Shown here in pieces: positions 10,431 to 20,889 of a stretch of 64,000 bases of DNA. Every line of letters begins with the position of its first letter. The first letter of the stretch is position 1. The notes beneath the pieces are model-generated. The model had not been told where the DNA came from, searched no databases, and saw only the letters and a program-made list of their open reading frames with translations. The translations under genes and the position numbers were made by a program. This stretch comes from Erodium maritimum (taxonomy: Eukaryota; Streptophyta; Magnoliopsida; Geraniales; Geraniaceae): NCBI GenBank assembly GCA_963921825.1, contig OY997596.1:13645001-13709000 (forward strand), in the 5' to 3' direction.

Positions 10431-13400
10431 AAGAAAAATGAATGAATTGTGCATTGCTTTAGAGTGTTTTGAATGAAACGTGGCTCGATTTATTACAATT
10501 ATGCCCTTATCTGTATGAGAGAAATTGAATTGTGCAGTGCTTTGGAGTGATTTTGGATAGCTTTTCACGATTCTTATGATAAAAATGATTTTCAACGGAT
10601 TTTGCCTCCTCCAAATAATTTTAATTGCATTAATTCACACTACATGCTTCCCCGAAGAGCTAACCACACGAACCCTTTCATCCTTCAAAGGACATCTGCC
10701 TTCCATAATTCCCACTGTACCTTATCCCTTTCACTATCTGACCAAGTCCCAAATTCTAGTCTACAGATGCGATAAACACTCAAGATTGAAAAATTACCGA
10801 ACAAACCCTCGTCCCAGCCCCACTCATCCCCGATTCACATAAAGGAACTCGTGTGTCGTGTTCTCTTCCATGATACATATGCTCCTTAAACACATATATA
10901 TGATTGAGTACAAACTAAGAATCCGAAGATGTGATTAATTAGATTTAACCCTAGAGAGCAAGCTTTCTCTGCAACGCTGGCTTTTTTTTTTTGGGTTTTG
11001 CATCTATCGGGGACTTCCTTCCCGTGGAGGTCGCTGGTTAAATTTCTCTCCTCCTACCAGCCTTACTCATTCATCTTCTTTTTACCCATATTCTCGGTGT
11101 TGGTGATCTGGTCCCTGTCTATGTCGACCTCGGCTCATCAAGCCCGTACCACTATTCTAACTGGTGCAGCCTTCTTTTCTGGTTGTGCGGATGAACTTGG
11201 CATAAGGCGTCTTGCTCAATCCGCCTCTATTGGTTTCGTCTCCTTCCTGCCCTAGCAGGTTGTAAGCCTCCTCCTATTGTAGGCAGTTGCCAACGAAGGT
11301 CGTGACGGCTCGTGTCCCCCGATCTCTGACCTCGTTGCTGAAGGTTGGGCCTTAAGCCCCCCTCCCCCGAGCTCTAGCAAGATTCCTTCCCACCTCTCCC
11401 CTCTACCTCCAGTCGCGCTTCTCCGCCCCCCGTAACTCTCCTTGCAGTTTTGCCAAAATCTGTCATCAGTGAGCTTCCCCCTCCTCCCTGTTCCAAACAC
11501 CAATTCTAAGAGACTTCACACCGAGTCTAAGAAACTACAGCGAGCCTCCCGGGCTATTCCGATATCGATCTCCACAACTTATGGCCTCGATTTATTGAGG
11601 TTTGGTTTTGGTAAAGTATTGCCAATCGAACACCCGCACGAGTAGGTTGGAGAAGGTGTTGGAATAGTAAAGTCGATGGATTTGGGATCCGGGGGGAGGT
11701 ACGATAGAAAGGGGTCTGTTTCCAGGGCACCCAAGGTCGGGTTACTCCGACAATTGAAGAGGGATCGACAGTACAAGGACGACCCACTACGAAATCTATG
11801 AGCTTCAAGAGAATCAACGTCGTAGACTCCTTAATCTCGGTGTTCATGTGTATTGTTCGTTTCGTTATTTAATAATTATTGCATTTCCTATTTCTGTTTT
11901 TAAGATTCAGATTAGTTGCTTGATTAATCTTAGGGTAGGTTGGATTCTTAGTAATGTTTTTCATTTGTTTGAAATGTTGGTAAGAGAATGCCCTCAGTTT
12001 GTGTCCACAATAAAAAAATAGACTAGTGCTATGAGTCAAGAGAGTTGGGTCCATTACGATGTACCCGAACAATATTCTGGACCCACGATCTGTAATGTAC
12101 TTCCTCAATTACTCGTTTCAAATAAAGAATCTGAAGTTGAGTACACAAGGAAAAAAAAAGTATTTTTACTACACGTGTATTGGATTTAAATTGTAAAACC
12201 CTATGTAACCCTAATTTGCGTAAACAAAAAAGTAGATAAAATGAGAACATGCAAACATGTTGAACTATGTTGTATTACTGCGCACTTGCTTTTGGCTGTG
12301 TACTGGATCTCTCTCCACCTGCTGTGGAAGACCCGTTTATTCAAGTCACCTGAGTGCTGTTCTGTTACATAGATGAAGAATATCTGCACATCTTTTGATA
12401 ATATATGTACCCAAAGTCAACAAATGCTCCCCAACTTGACGGCTCATATTATCTAAAGGGACAAATCATTTTCATTCATCACATCGTTTATTTCTGACAA
12501 GAAATATAGAATCTTAGATGGCCCAACTCAATTTAGTTAGCCAAATTTCATTTCCTGAGTGCAACATATGCGTAATAATATTTAGTACCTTAAATTTGAT
12601 GATATGATTCTCATATAACAAAATGGTTAGTTATTTGAGAAAGATTATTTTAACAATAAAATAAAACTAGGACGTAGTAGAACTGTTACTGTTTATCACT
12701 AATTATCTGTTAGCTAACAAAACTCAGTTAAATCTTTCAACAGTGGACTCATAATTTGGATTAGGGGTAACTTGTGTCCTACCATCGATTTGTGTACCTA
12801 ACCAAGATTGTGTTGAGGACTCTCATAGTACTGGTATGTTCAATAAGTCAAATTTCTCTTTGCCAAACGGGACTTTATGTGATGGAGTTGAAGAGAGACG
12901 GTCCTAGCACCAAAATCACCAATCAACTCAGCTCCGCTTGGGATAGGAAAGGTGGCACGTGACGAGCACGATCACTCCCTAGAATGTCTGTCCCTCGTGA
13001 CCATTAAATACTAACAAGTAACAACCGACTTCAACATTTGTCCCTTTGTGAAGTGTTGTTGTTGGATTGGTGGTTTATGGTTTTCTTTCCAAAACTCATA
13101 CCACTTTTTAATGCATTCCTTATTTTCTGATATATAAAAAAATCCGACTTCAGGGTTTCAAGTAATGACGGTGTGCGAGCGACACTTCTCTCCCATTTGT
13201 GCCCCTCATTTTGTACCAAATCCAACCACATTCGGGTGTGACAATATTGTAAATTCGACACCATTTTGGAGGGGTGTTTTTTTGTGATAGGTGCTTGTTC
13301 AGAACTTGAGGGTGAGGCGGTGAGCTATCCCTAAACAACTAAGAAAAAGAAAAAAGAAAAAAAAACTAAGGTGTGAGGGATTGAAATGCACTAAACTCCA

Positions 13401-13654
13401 AATTTGCCCTTATCTACCCATATCTAATTGGACCCTACTATCCATGTTAACCTTTCCCCGGGTCACTATGTTCCCATCCTACATTGGGTCATATCTTTCT
13501 ATTCAAAATAATCTATCTTCTCACATCAACCAATTAAAATTTTATGAAACGTATGACTGGTTATCTTGTATAACAAAGTTCAAAGTATTACAATAGGTTT
13601 GCAAAAGATTGAGATGAACTTTATGTTAATACAATACTGGTTATTCGAGATTGG
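10431..13654. other. Long stretch without recognisable genes
   Basis: Mostly A/T-rich sequence with a more G/C-rich island at 10980-11850. The island contains several short ORFs on both strands, none resembling a known family. It may be decayed retroposon DNA. No TIRs, LTRs or RNA genes were recognised. Confidence 0.45.
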
Positions 13655-13657
13655 GCA

Positions 13658-13765
13658 TGATTTTTTTTTATCAGCAAAACAAATTTAAATTAAACTTCGT
13701 TTGAAGATAAAGAAGAGTTACAAGACAGAAACAGATACCAACAACAACACCCAAGGATGGGCATG
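13658..13765 (-). mobile_element. Short reverse-oriented retroposon 3' end
   Basis: The plus strand reads TTTTTTTTTATCAGCAAAAC followed by about 100 bp of unique sequence. This is the reverse complement of a ..GCTGATAAAAAAA tail like those at 498 and 40170. Confidence 0.4.
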
Positions 13766-13979
13766 AATTTCTTAGCCTCATATGCAATCTGATTTTTTTT
13801 CATCTAAAACTTAGTATCAGCCTATCATGTAATGATAATTAGGTGATGAATGAGAGTTGATAGAGAACCAGATCTTGGTGGTCCTAACTCTCTCAATGAG
13901 CTATAGTAACCACTCAATAACATCTTAAAGATCATCACAATCTCTGAAGAACAGAAGCAAGCCGATACAATTTGCAGTT

Positions 13980-14268
13980 CATCTTCCTCTGCTTTCATCT
14001 TCTAGCGTCAATGGGTAAGTACACAGATGCATAACTTGAGGCACTTGGTTCCTCTCCCAGTCGTGGTCACCCAACGGCACAACCAGATTCATGAATGGCC
14101 GCAAGGTTTGGTGGTCAATGTACCAAGACAAAACCGGAGCTTTGAGGTATTCCAAGAAACCAAATCCACAATATATCCCTTCTACCTCAAGAATAGGAGC
14201 AGCAAAGAAGTCTCTCTCCCATGCGATTGAAGCAGCAACACTTTCAGCTAATGGTTCAGACTCAAGGA
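13980..14268 (+). pseudogene. Left part of the copia-interrupted RRM-type host sequence
   Basis: A plus-strand frame here (MNGRKVWWSMYQDKTGALRY onward) is cut at 14268 by the copia element. Its last 156 bp (14113-14268) are repeated without visible difference at 17699-17854, after which the same frame continues toward an RRM-like segment. This is therefore the 5' side of the sequence described at 17855-18375. No upstream start can be chosen. Confidence 0.5.
14113..14268. repeat. 156-bp direct repeat, left copy (extended target duplication)
   Basis: From GGTCAATGTACC to GACTCAAGGA this matches 17699-17854 at every position I compared. It abuts the copia element directly (TGTTATAAAACG starts at 14269). 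Normal copia target duplications are about 5 bp. Confidence 0.95.
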
Positions 14269-14672
14269 TGTTATAAAACGATAGGCAATAAAACGAAATA
14301 GAGATCAAAACCAAAAACGGAGAACACAACGATATAACGTGGAAAACCCCTCCAAACAACGGAGAGGAAAAAAACCACGGGCGCCAACCAGCAAAACTTC
14401 ACTATAGGGAGAATGTTTACACAACGCCGGGGATTTACACTGATTCAACTTATCCCTCATGGCAGCTTACAGGTGGTATTTATAGGAGTGGTGTAGAGAT
14501 AGTTCATACAAAATAGGGAAATAAAAATTTATACACAATTAAGACCCAGTTTGGGAAACAGGGCATAAATTCCCTAAATTGATTACTTGCTAATCAAGCC
14601 AAGACAATTCCCTAAATTAGTTGCTTGGCAACCAAGCCACAAAATAGCTTGAATTTGGATCAACTTTCAACA
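14269..14672 (-). repeat. Copia 3' LTR (404 bp, complete)
   Basis: Bounded by TGTTATAAAACG at 14269 and CTTTCAACA at 14672 on the plus strand, next to the purine tract. It matches the 17341-17700 LTR except for scattered substitutions near 14530 and 14557. Confidence 0.92.
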
Positions 14673-14773
14673 AACTCCACCTTGAGACAAATTCCTCCGT
14701 GTAGCATGAAACGGTAGACATCTCCCTGAACGAACAAAGAAAAAATACTTTCGGCGCCAAACAGCCACTAGGG

Positions 14774-16810
14774 CTAAACAATTATACCAACTAAGCTTGA
14801 GCAAAGCTCAAACTTAGCAACAGGAACTGGCTTCATCATATCACCAGGACTATCATAATCATGCTCCACTTGTTCAACACAACTCAAAGCATAATGAACA
14901 ATGTTACATTGTTCAATTAAACGAGGGCGAGGACCTTTGTTTCTCCTCGGTCTATCAACAGCAATAGAGTTATTTGTTTGCTGCAAAACAGGTGGTGTAA
15001 GCTGAACGTCAACGTCATCATTTTCATTATTTTCATCAACCTCATTTACTTTGTCGTCCAGGTGCTCCACCTGCACGCTTATCCTCTGTTGCTCATCATC
15101 AGAAAATTTAGTAACATCAAGAACATCAGAGGCATCCACAGAGGAACTATCATTGAACATGACAGCCTCATTAAAAACAACATTCCGGCTCAACAAAATT
15201 CTCTTAGTTTCAGGATTCCATAACTTATACGTCTTTACTCCTGAGCCATAACCAAGAAACACACACTTGATAGCTCTAGGCTCTAGCTTTCCATTATCAA
15301 CATGTGCATAAGCAGTGCAACCAAAAACTCTCAATAATGAATAATCAGCAGGTGAACCAGACCATACCTCAATAGGAGTTTTCTTATCAAGTGGAATGCT
15401 TGGAGACCTGTTTATTAAGTAGCAGGCGGTGGAGGCTGCTTCAGCCCAAAAACGTCTGCTCATACGAGCATTAGAAAGCATGCACCGAGCCTTAGAGATG
15501 ATGGTTCGGTTCATGCGCTCAGCCACACCATTCTGTTCAGGCGTGGTGTGGTGCCTTACAATGCCTTCTTTGCTACAATAGTTGTCAAAATCATTTAAAC
15601 AAAACTCCATGCCATTGTCAGTACGAAGCACTTTTACCTTCTTCTCGGTTTGCTTCTCCACCATAACTCTCCACTTCTTAAAAGCATCAAACACATCAGA
15701 TTTATGTTTTAGAAAATAAGGCCACACTTTTCTAGAGTAATCATCAATAATAGTAAGCATGTAATTTGCACCACCAAGAGAAGTTTTACGGGAAGGACCC
15801 CACACATCAGCATGCACATAATCTAATATCCCTTTAGTGGTATGAACGGAAGCATTGAATTTAACTCTCTTGTGCTTACCAAAAATGCAGTGCTCACAAA
15901 ACTCCAACTTACTCATATTGCAGCCATCAAGTAAATCTCTCTTGATCAACTCTGCCATGCCTTGTTCACTCATATGTCCAAGGCGTTTGTGCCACAAATT
16001 AGTTTTACTAGGTTCGTCAGAAATAACAGCAGCAGTAGCAGAACCATTTAAAGTGCTACCTCTAAGAACATATAATCTTGCAGAATTCATATCACCTATC
16101 ATGTGAACGAGAGAGCCTTTTGATACCTTTAGAATTTTCTGTGAGCCGGAGTACTTGTACCCTTCATCGTCAAGAGTGCTGAGAGAGATGAGGTTTCTCG
16201 CCATGGTTGGTACGTGTCTCACATCTGTCAATGTGCGTATCATGCCGTCATGCATCTTGAACTTAACGGAGCCTATGCCCACAATCTCACGTGGGTTGTC
16301 ATCTCCCATACGCACCACATCCCCACTCTGCAAAGACTTATAAGAACTGAACCAGTCTTTGTTACAACAGATATGAAATGAACAGGCAGTATCAAGAATC
16401 CATTCATCATAAGCAGAAACACAACCAGCAAACACAACTAGGCAATCACTATCAGAATTATCGTTGGAAACAACGGAGGCCTTACCATCACCATCAGAAT
16501 TGTTTTTCGGTTTGCACGTACCGTTCCTTTTCTCCTTATTCTGAAGCTTATAATAATCTTCAATGGTGTGATTTGTTTTCTTACAATACTTGCAGAACTT
16601 GTCGCCTCCTTTGGACTTAGAACGGCCTCTCCCGTTCTTGCTCTTATAGTTGTTGTTCCTCTGCTCGGTCCTCCCACGTACCTGCAGAGCTTCTCCCTTG
16701 GAGGATGATGATCCTTCTCCTTGTACCATAAGTTTCATCTTTTCCCTCTGTTGAAGGGCCTCATATACTTCCGCAAGAGTTAGTTCATCGCGGCTCAATA
16801 ATATGGTATC
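14774..16810 (-). pseudogene. Copia gag C-terminus, protease and integrase ORF; RT/RNase H missing
   Basis: A 674-aa open frame (from 16798). Residues 69-82 form a zinc knuckle with C69, C72 and H77 but Tyr at position 82 where the last Cys is expected. The protease active site is DTAC at 136-139. The pre-integrase HHCC is H270, H275, C301, C304. The integrase core has D331 (HADVWGP), D394 (RTDNGMEF) and the Glu of GVAERMNRT. At about residue 646 (near 14860) the chain passes straight to KPVPVAKFELCSSLVGI, which resembles the extreme C-terminus of copia RNase H polyproteins. About 500-600 residues of RT and RNase H that normally lie between are absent, yet the frame is kept. The stop at 16811-16813 separates it from the rest of gag. 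Confidence 0.93.
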
Positions 16811-17290
16811 TCAGAAATTTGCAAAAGAACTAGGCAATGAACATAAGAGTAGTAGACCTAGATCTTCATCATCATACTTTACCTCCATGGACTGCAAATC
16901 AGAAACGATCTCCTTAAAGACCGCTAGGTGATCGAGTAGAGAACCACCATCTTGCAGCTTGTGCGTGAACAACTTCATCTTCAAGTGCAACTTACTGGTC
17001 AGATCCTTGGACATGCAGATCGATTCCAGTTTGAGCCAAAGCGTTGCTGCAGTTTTCTCCAGCAGTACTTCCTGCAAAATATTATTTGATAGATGAAGAT
17101 GAATCAGAGATAGGGCTTTACGATCCTTACGCTTCTCCTCATCGGTCCACGTCTTCGGATCCTTCTTGTTGAATCCATCTAGCGCATCATCAAGGTCAGG
17201 ATGAGCTAGAACGGCTCGCATCTTTACTTGCCACAGAGAAAATCGTGTGGTGTAGTCCAACAACGGTAGATCGAATTTCAATGATGCCAT
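16811..17290 (-). pseudogene. Copia gag N-terminal part, ended by a nonsense codon
   Basis: ATG at 17288-17290 begins MASLKFDLPLLDYTTRFSLW, a typical copia gag (UBN2-type) start, preceded by the 5' leader and PBS. The frame runs through the gag core to TGA at 16811-16813 and then continues in the same frame into the 674-aa ORF. A single C-to-T change (CGA to TGA, likely CpG deamination) explains the break. The open frame extends upstream of this ATG into the LTR but that part is not gag-like. Confidence 0.9.
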
Positions 17291-17326
17291 ATCCTCAGGA
17301 AAAAAAAACCTAGATTGAGTAACCAG

Positions 17327-17338
17327 GCTCTGATACCA
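17327..17338 (-). promoter_or_regulatory. Copia primer-binding site (initiator tRNA-Met)
   Basis: The minus strand reads TGGTATCAGAGC, complementary to the 3' end of plant initiator methionine tRNA, two bases inside the 5' LTR. It fixes the element's orientation. Confidence 0.95.
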
Positions 17339-17340
17339 CT

Positions 17341-17700
17341 TGTTATAAAACGATAGGCAATAAAACGAAATAGAGATCAAAACCAAAAACGGAGAACACA
17401 ACGATATAACGTGGAAAACCCCTCCAAACAACGGAGAGGAAAAAAACCACGGGCGCCAACCAGCAAAACTTCACTATAGGGAGAATGTTTACACAACGCC
17501 GGGGATTTACACTGATTCAACTTATCCCTCATGGCAGCTTACAGGTGGTATTTATAGGAGTGGTGTAGAGATAGTTCATACAAAATAGGGAAATAAAAAT
17601 CTCTACACAATTAAGACCCAGTTTGTGAAACAGGGCATAAATTCCCTAAATTGATTACTTGCTAATCAAGCCAAGACAATTCCCTAAATTAGTTGCTTGG
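17341..17700 (-). repeat. Copia 5' LTR, truncated by 44 bp at its outer end
   Basis: Starts TGTTATAAAACG next to the PBS and matches the 3' LTR until GTTGCTTGG, where the last 44 bp (ending CTTTCAACA in the other LTR) are replaced by host sequence. The junction shares GG with the duplicated host segment. Confidence 0.93.
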
Positions 17701-17854
17701 TCAATGTACCAAGACAAAACCGGAGCTTTGAGGTATTCCAAGAAACCAAATCCACAATATATCCCTTCTACCTCAAGAATAGGAGCAGCAAAGAAGTCTC
17801 TCTCCCATGCGATTGAAGCAGCAACACTTTCAGCTAATGGTTCAGACTCAAGGA
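17699..17854. repeat. 156-bp direct repeat, right copy
   Basis: Identical by eye to 14113-14268. It joins the truncated LTR on its left and unique host sequence (CAATATCATTAGAGG) on its right. Confidence 0.95.
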
Positions 17855-18375
17855 CAATATCATTAGAGGAAGAAGAAGATCCTAGTTTTCAGGTTTGTAG
17901 CAAAATTCAGAGGCACAAGAATCTGAAGAAAGTCTCAGGGTTTAAATGAATGAAGCTCAGCTCAAGAGGCTTAGGTCAGTTATTGTCACAGCCCCAGAAC
18001 TACATCAACAAAAAAAAGGAGCATGATGCTTCGTCATCTTTAGGCTATCCTCCTCCAGGTTTTGAATTTGTGATTCCTACAAGAAGCACTGTCATATTGC
18101 TAGTTGTAAAAGACATTCCTAGACCTCCCCTTCTGTCATCAAACTCTCTTCACTCTACCCGTAATTCATCACAGGGAGACAAAGTAAACAAATTTGTGGC
18201 TTTTGTTCTTAATCTACCATTGCATGCCTCTGCTCTCTGGCTTGAGCAACTCTTTAAACCAGATGGAGAAGTTCTTAAAGCAATAGTTCCCTCGCAACCA
18301 AATAGAAAGGGCCGAAAATTTGGCTTTATTCATTTAGCTGACAGAAGATCCATACAACAAGCCATCCAGACTTAA
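17855..18375 (+). pseudogene. RRM-type protein fragment (possible LINE ORF1)
   Basis: One frame continues across a TGA at 17947-17949 to a stop at 18373-18375. Its last third looks like an RNA-recognition motif: RNP2-like FVLNLP and RNP1-like RKFGFIHL about 45 residues later, with ALWLEQLF and GEVLKA helices between. Plant L1 elements of the BNR type carry such an RRM in ORF1, so a LINE ORF1 remnant is my preferred reading. A decayed host RNA-binding protein cannot be excluded. It is interrupted by the copia element and the nonsense codon. Confidence 0.5.
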
Positions 18376-18952
18376 GTCTAGACTGCTTGTCACAGAAGCC
18401 TTGGAAAGCAAGAATCTTGAGCATCCCTCTCCCCTCTCTACACTCAACTATGAGGTGGATGGCTCAGCAGTCAGGGGATCTATAGTAACGGTACAAGCTC
18501 AGTCAGGGGATCTATCAGGGTAGGAGGTATTATTTGAAATTTAGTTTTTTTTTTGAAGCGGCAAATGATTTTTATTAAGCTCTCAAGAATCTGAAAAAGA
18601 TTCGAGAGAGGAGGAGGGAAAAACCTCCCGAGAGCAACCAACACAACAGGCACATAGAGAAACCTTGTTCCCCACATTTCCACAACAGCCATCCCACATT
18701 ACTTGACACCCAAGTTACAAGGAACCAACGCAAAAACTTAGAATTACAATTACCCAAAGAGAAGGCAATCCCAACACCATAACCCACCAAGTACCAAGAC
18801 CATAAATCAACAATGTTTGTAGCTTTGAAGCTTGGCTGACCCTAACAGAAGCTGGCAGAGTAAACCAGTTTGTTAGTAAACAATGATCTTTGTCCTCCAA
18901 GTTATGATGAGTGTGGATTGAATTTGTCTCCAAAAGTTGAATATATATTAAA
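18376..18952 (-). mobile_element. Reverse-oriented retroposon 3' region
   Basis: The plus strand has a T-run at 18546 followed by GAAGCGGCAAATGATTTTTA, which on the minus strand is an A-tailed 3' end. About 400 bp of probable 3' untranslated or decayed ORF sequence follows. The right side is entered by the MITE at 18953. Confidence 0.4.
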
Positions 18953-19377
18953 GGGATAATTCTACCTTAGTATATTAAATCTTTCATATTTTATTTAGAG
19001 TACCTAAATTTTTGTGTCACCTCAGTACCCTAAACTTTCATTAATTCATTTATAGTACCTTAAATCTTTTTTGTTTCATCTTAGTACCCTAAACTTTCAT
19101 TAATTCTATTTTAATACCCACCGTTAACTTTACTTTAAATTTGGTTGTTAGTGGAGAGTATTATGATCATTTTACCTGTTTTGGATTGAAAATCAAATGA
19201 AAAGTTAACCGTGGTTACCAAAATGGAATTAATGAAACTTTAGGATACTGAGGTGACACAAAAAAGATTTAAATCATTCTAAATAAATTAATGAAAGTTT
19301 AGAATATTGATACAAAAAAGATTTATGATATTTGAAATAAAGTACTAAAAATCTAAGATACTTAGGTGAAATTGTCC
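18953..19377. mobile_element. MULE-like MITE with long inverted repeats
   Basis: About 425 bp. The ends GGGATAATTCTACCTTAGTA (18953 onward) and, in complement, GGACAATTTCACCTAAGTA (19377 backward) are similar, and the whole left half folds back on the right half through blocks such as ACCCTAAACTTTCATTAATT. The flanks TATATTAAA and TGTATTAAA match at 8 of 9 positions, as expected for a slightly aged 9-bp MULE target duplication. It has no ORF. Terminal sequence style resembles the larger MULE at 26695. Confidence 0.8.
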
Positions 19378-20889
19378 ATGTATTAAATCCAGTCTCTATC
19401 TCTATTCGTATTGTTCAGTAAAACAACACGATCAACCGATATAAAACTCAAGTGAGGAAAGAAACTATTTAGAAAAAATATCATGAAGTGTAAGATGGTG
19501 GCCAAAAATTGAAGTTATGAATTACGGCAGAGAAGCTAGTTGCATTATGAGGACCACATTCCTGCGGCTGATGTGAACATGCAACTGCCGGATTGCTCGA
19601 TTTTAATCAGAATTGGTGGTGGACCAATTAAGCACTACAGTTACGAATTTCCCCCGAGGATAATGTTCATACCAAGTCATGAAGATGTCAATTTTGTGTA
19701 TTTCATATCAATTATTTGGATTAATTATTGCAGACAAAGTAAAACTAATATGAAATAGATCCCATGCAAATGTCACATCTTTTGGAGTAGACATTTACAT
19801 TTATATTTACATAATATAATTCAGAATTCAATATCTTCAATTCAGTATGTTCTGCCTATGAATTTTATTGAAAATTTGTATTCGGATACTGATAAACTAA
19901 GAAGCTATGAATGGTAACTTTTCCTTCATCTTATTCATTTAATTTTCACTCGAATTTTTATTTTTACATCTCTATTGTAATTTGAACGGTGATTATACCA
20001 GAAGTTCAAATATTTAAATAACTTTAATAAAATTAAAAGATCTTAACATGTGATAAACACGTGTACTTAATATAACTATTTTGGTAGTCATGTCTTCTCG
20101 GTTTTCATTCGTTTGCCACATGCTTTTTTCCTATTCTTTCAGTTTTGGCTTCTTCAGTCTCTTCGTTGTGCCGTATTTCGCGGTTTAGGCCAGAGAGTCT
20201 GTTGAAGCAGCGTCGGATTTCTACTCCGATTGTGGAAGGGGTGTTAGAGGACGATAGTTGAAGTGTTACTTGTGGGACGTAGTGTTCTCCGACGTTGTTC
20301 GTCGGTTACCGTTGATCAAAGTCAAATGAAGGAGTAGCGAGATGGTCGACGTGGTTGGATCCCAGGAGATACAAGGTCACGTTTCAATTTTTTTTGTTCT
20401 TTTTGTTAGGTTTTGGTTATGGCCTTTTCGGGCCAAATAACTGCACTTGTTGCAGCGTCGGTGTACACTAGTTACACTTTGTGTGCACTAGATTCACTTT
20501 TGGTGTGCATATTTTTGTTGCACTTTTGTCGTGCACGTTGGCTGGACGTTCCGGAGCGCACTTTGTTGCGCTATATTCTTCGATCAAGAGTTGGTAATAT
20601 TAGGGTCAAACAAGTCTGGAGTCTGTAATTTATACCGTTTTTTCTTGGGCACTTTCATCAGATTAAATGTATATCTTCGCTACTTGATATATAAAATTAT
20701 AGCATTACTCCCCTAAAAAATATAAACAGAAACAATGGCTTAATAATTAGAACTACACAATTCTCTCTGCTAGGGTCTTGAAGTTGAACCTCTTTCGGGA
20801 CTATGCACCACTTTCACGTTGTCGTCGACGTCGATACTTCTGCGGTCATGCTCGTCCGACTCCTATCACAAGCCCCCTAACATCAAACC
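19378..20889. other. Gene-free A/T-rich stretch
   Basis: Short unconserved ORFs only. A repeated CACTTTTGTTG/CACTTTGTG texture lies near 20440-20570. Nothing further is recognised. Confidence 0.4.

Larger units (their letters stand above)
14269..17700 (-). mobile_element. Ty1/copia retrotransposon, RT/RNase H-deleted, young
   Basis: In element orientation (minus): 5' LTR 17700-17341, PBS, gag, protease, integrase, polypurine tract (AAGGTGGAGTTTG type, about 14673-14690), 3' LTR 14672-14269. The 3' LTR is 404 bp (TGTTGAAAG...TTATAACA); the 5' LTR lacks its outer 44 bp. The LTRs differ at only about three positions in 360 bp by eye, so insertion is recent. The PBS fits plant initiator methionine tRNA. 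RT and RNase H are missing through an in-frame deletion and gag carries one nonsense codon. The element needs helper proteins if it moves at all. Confidence 0.95.
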
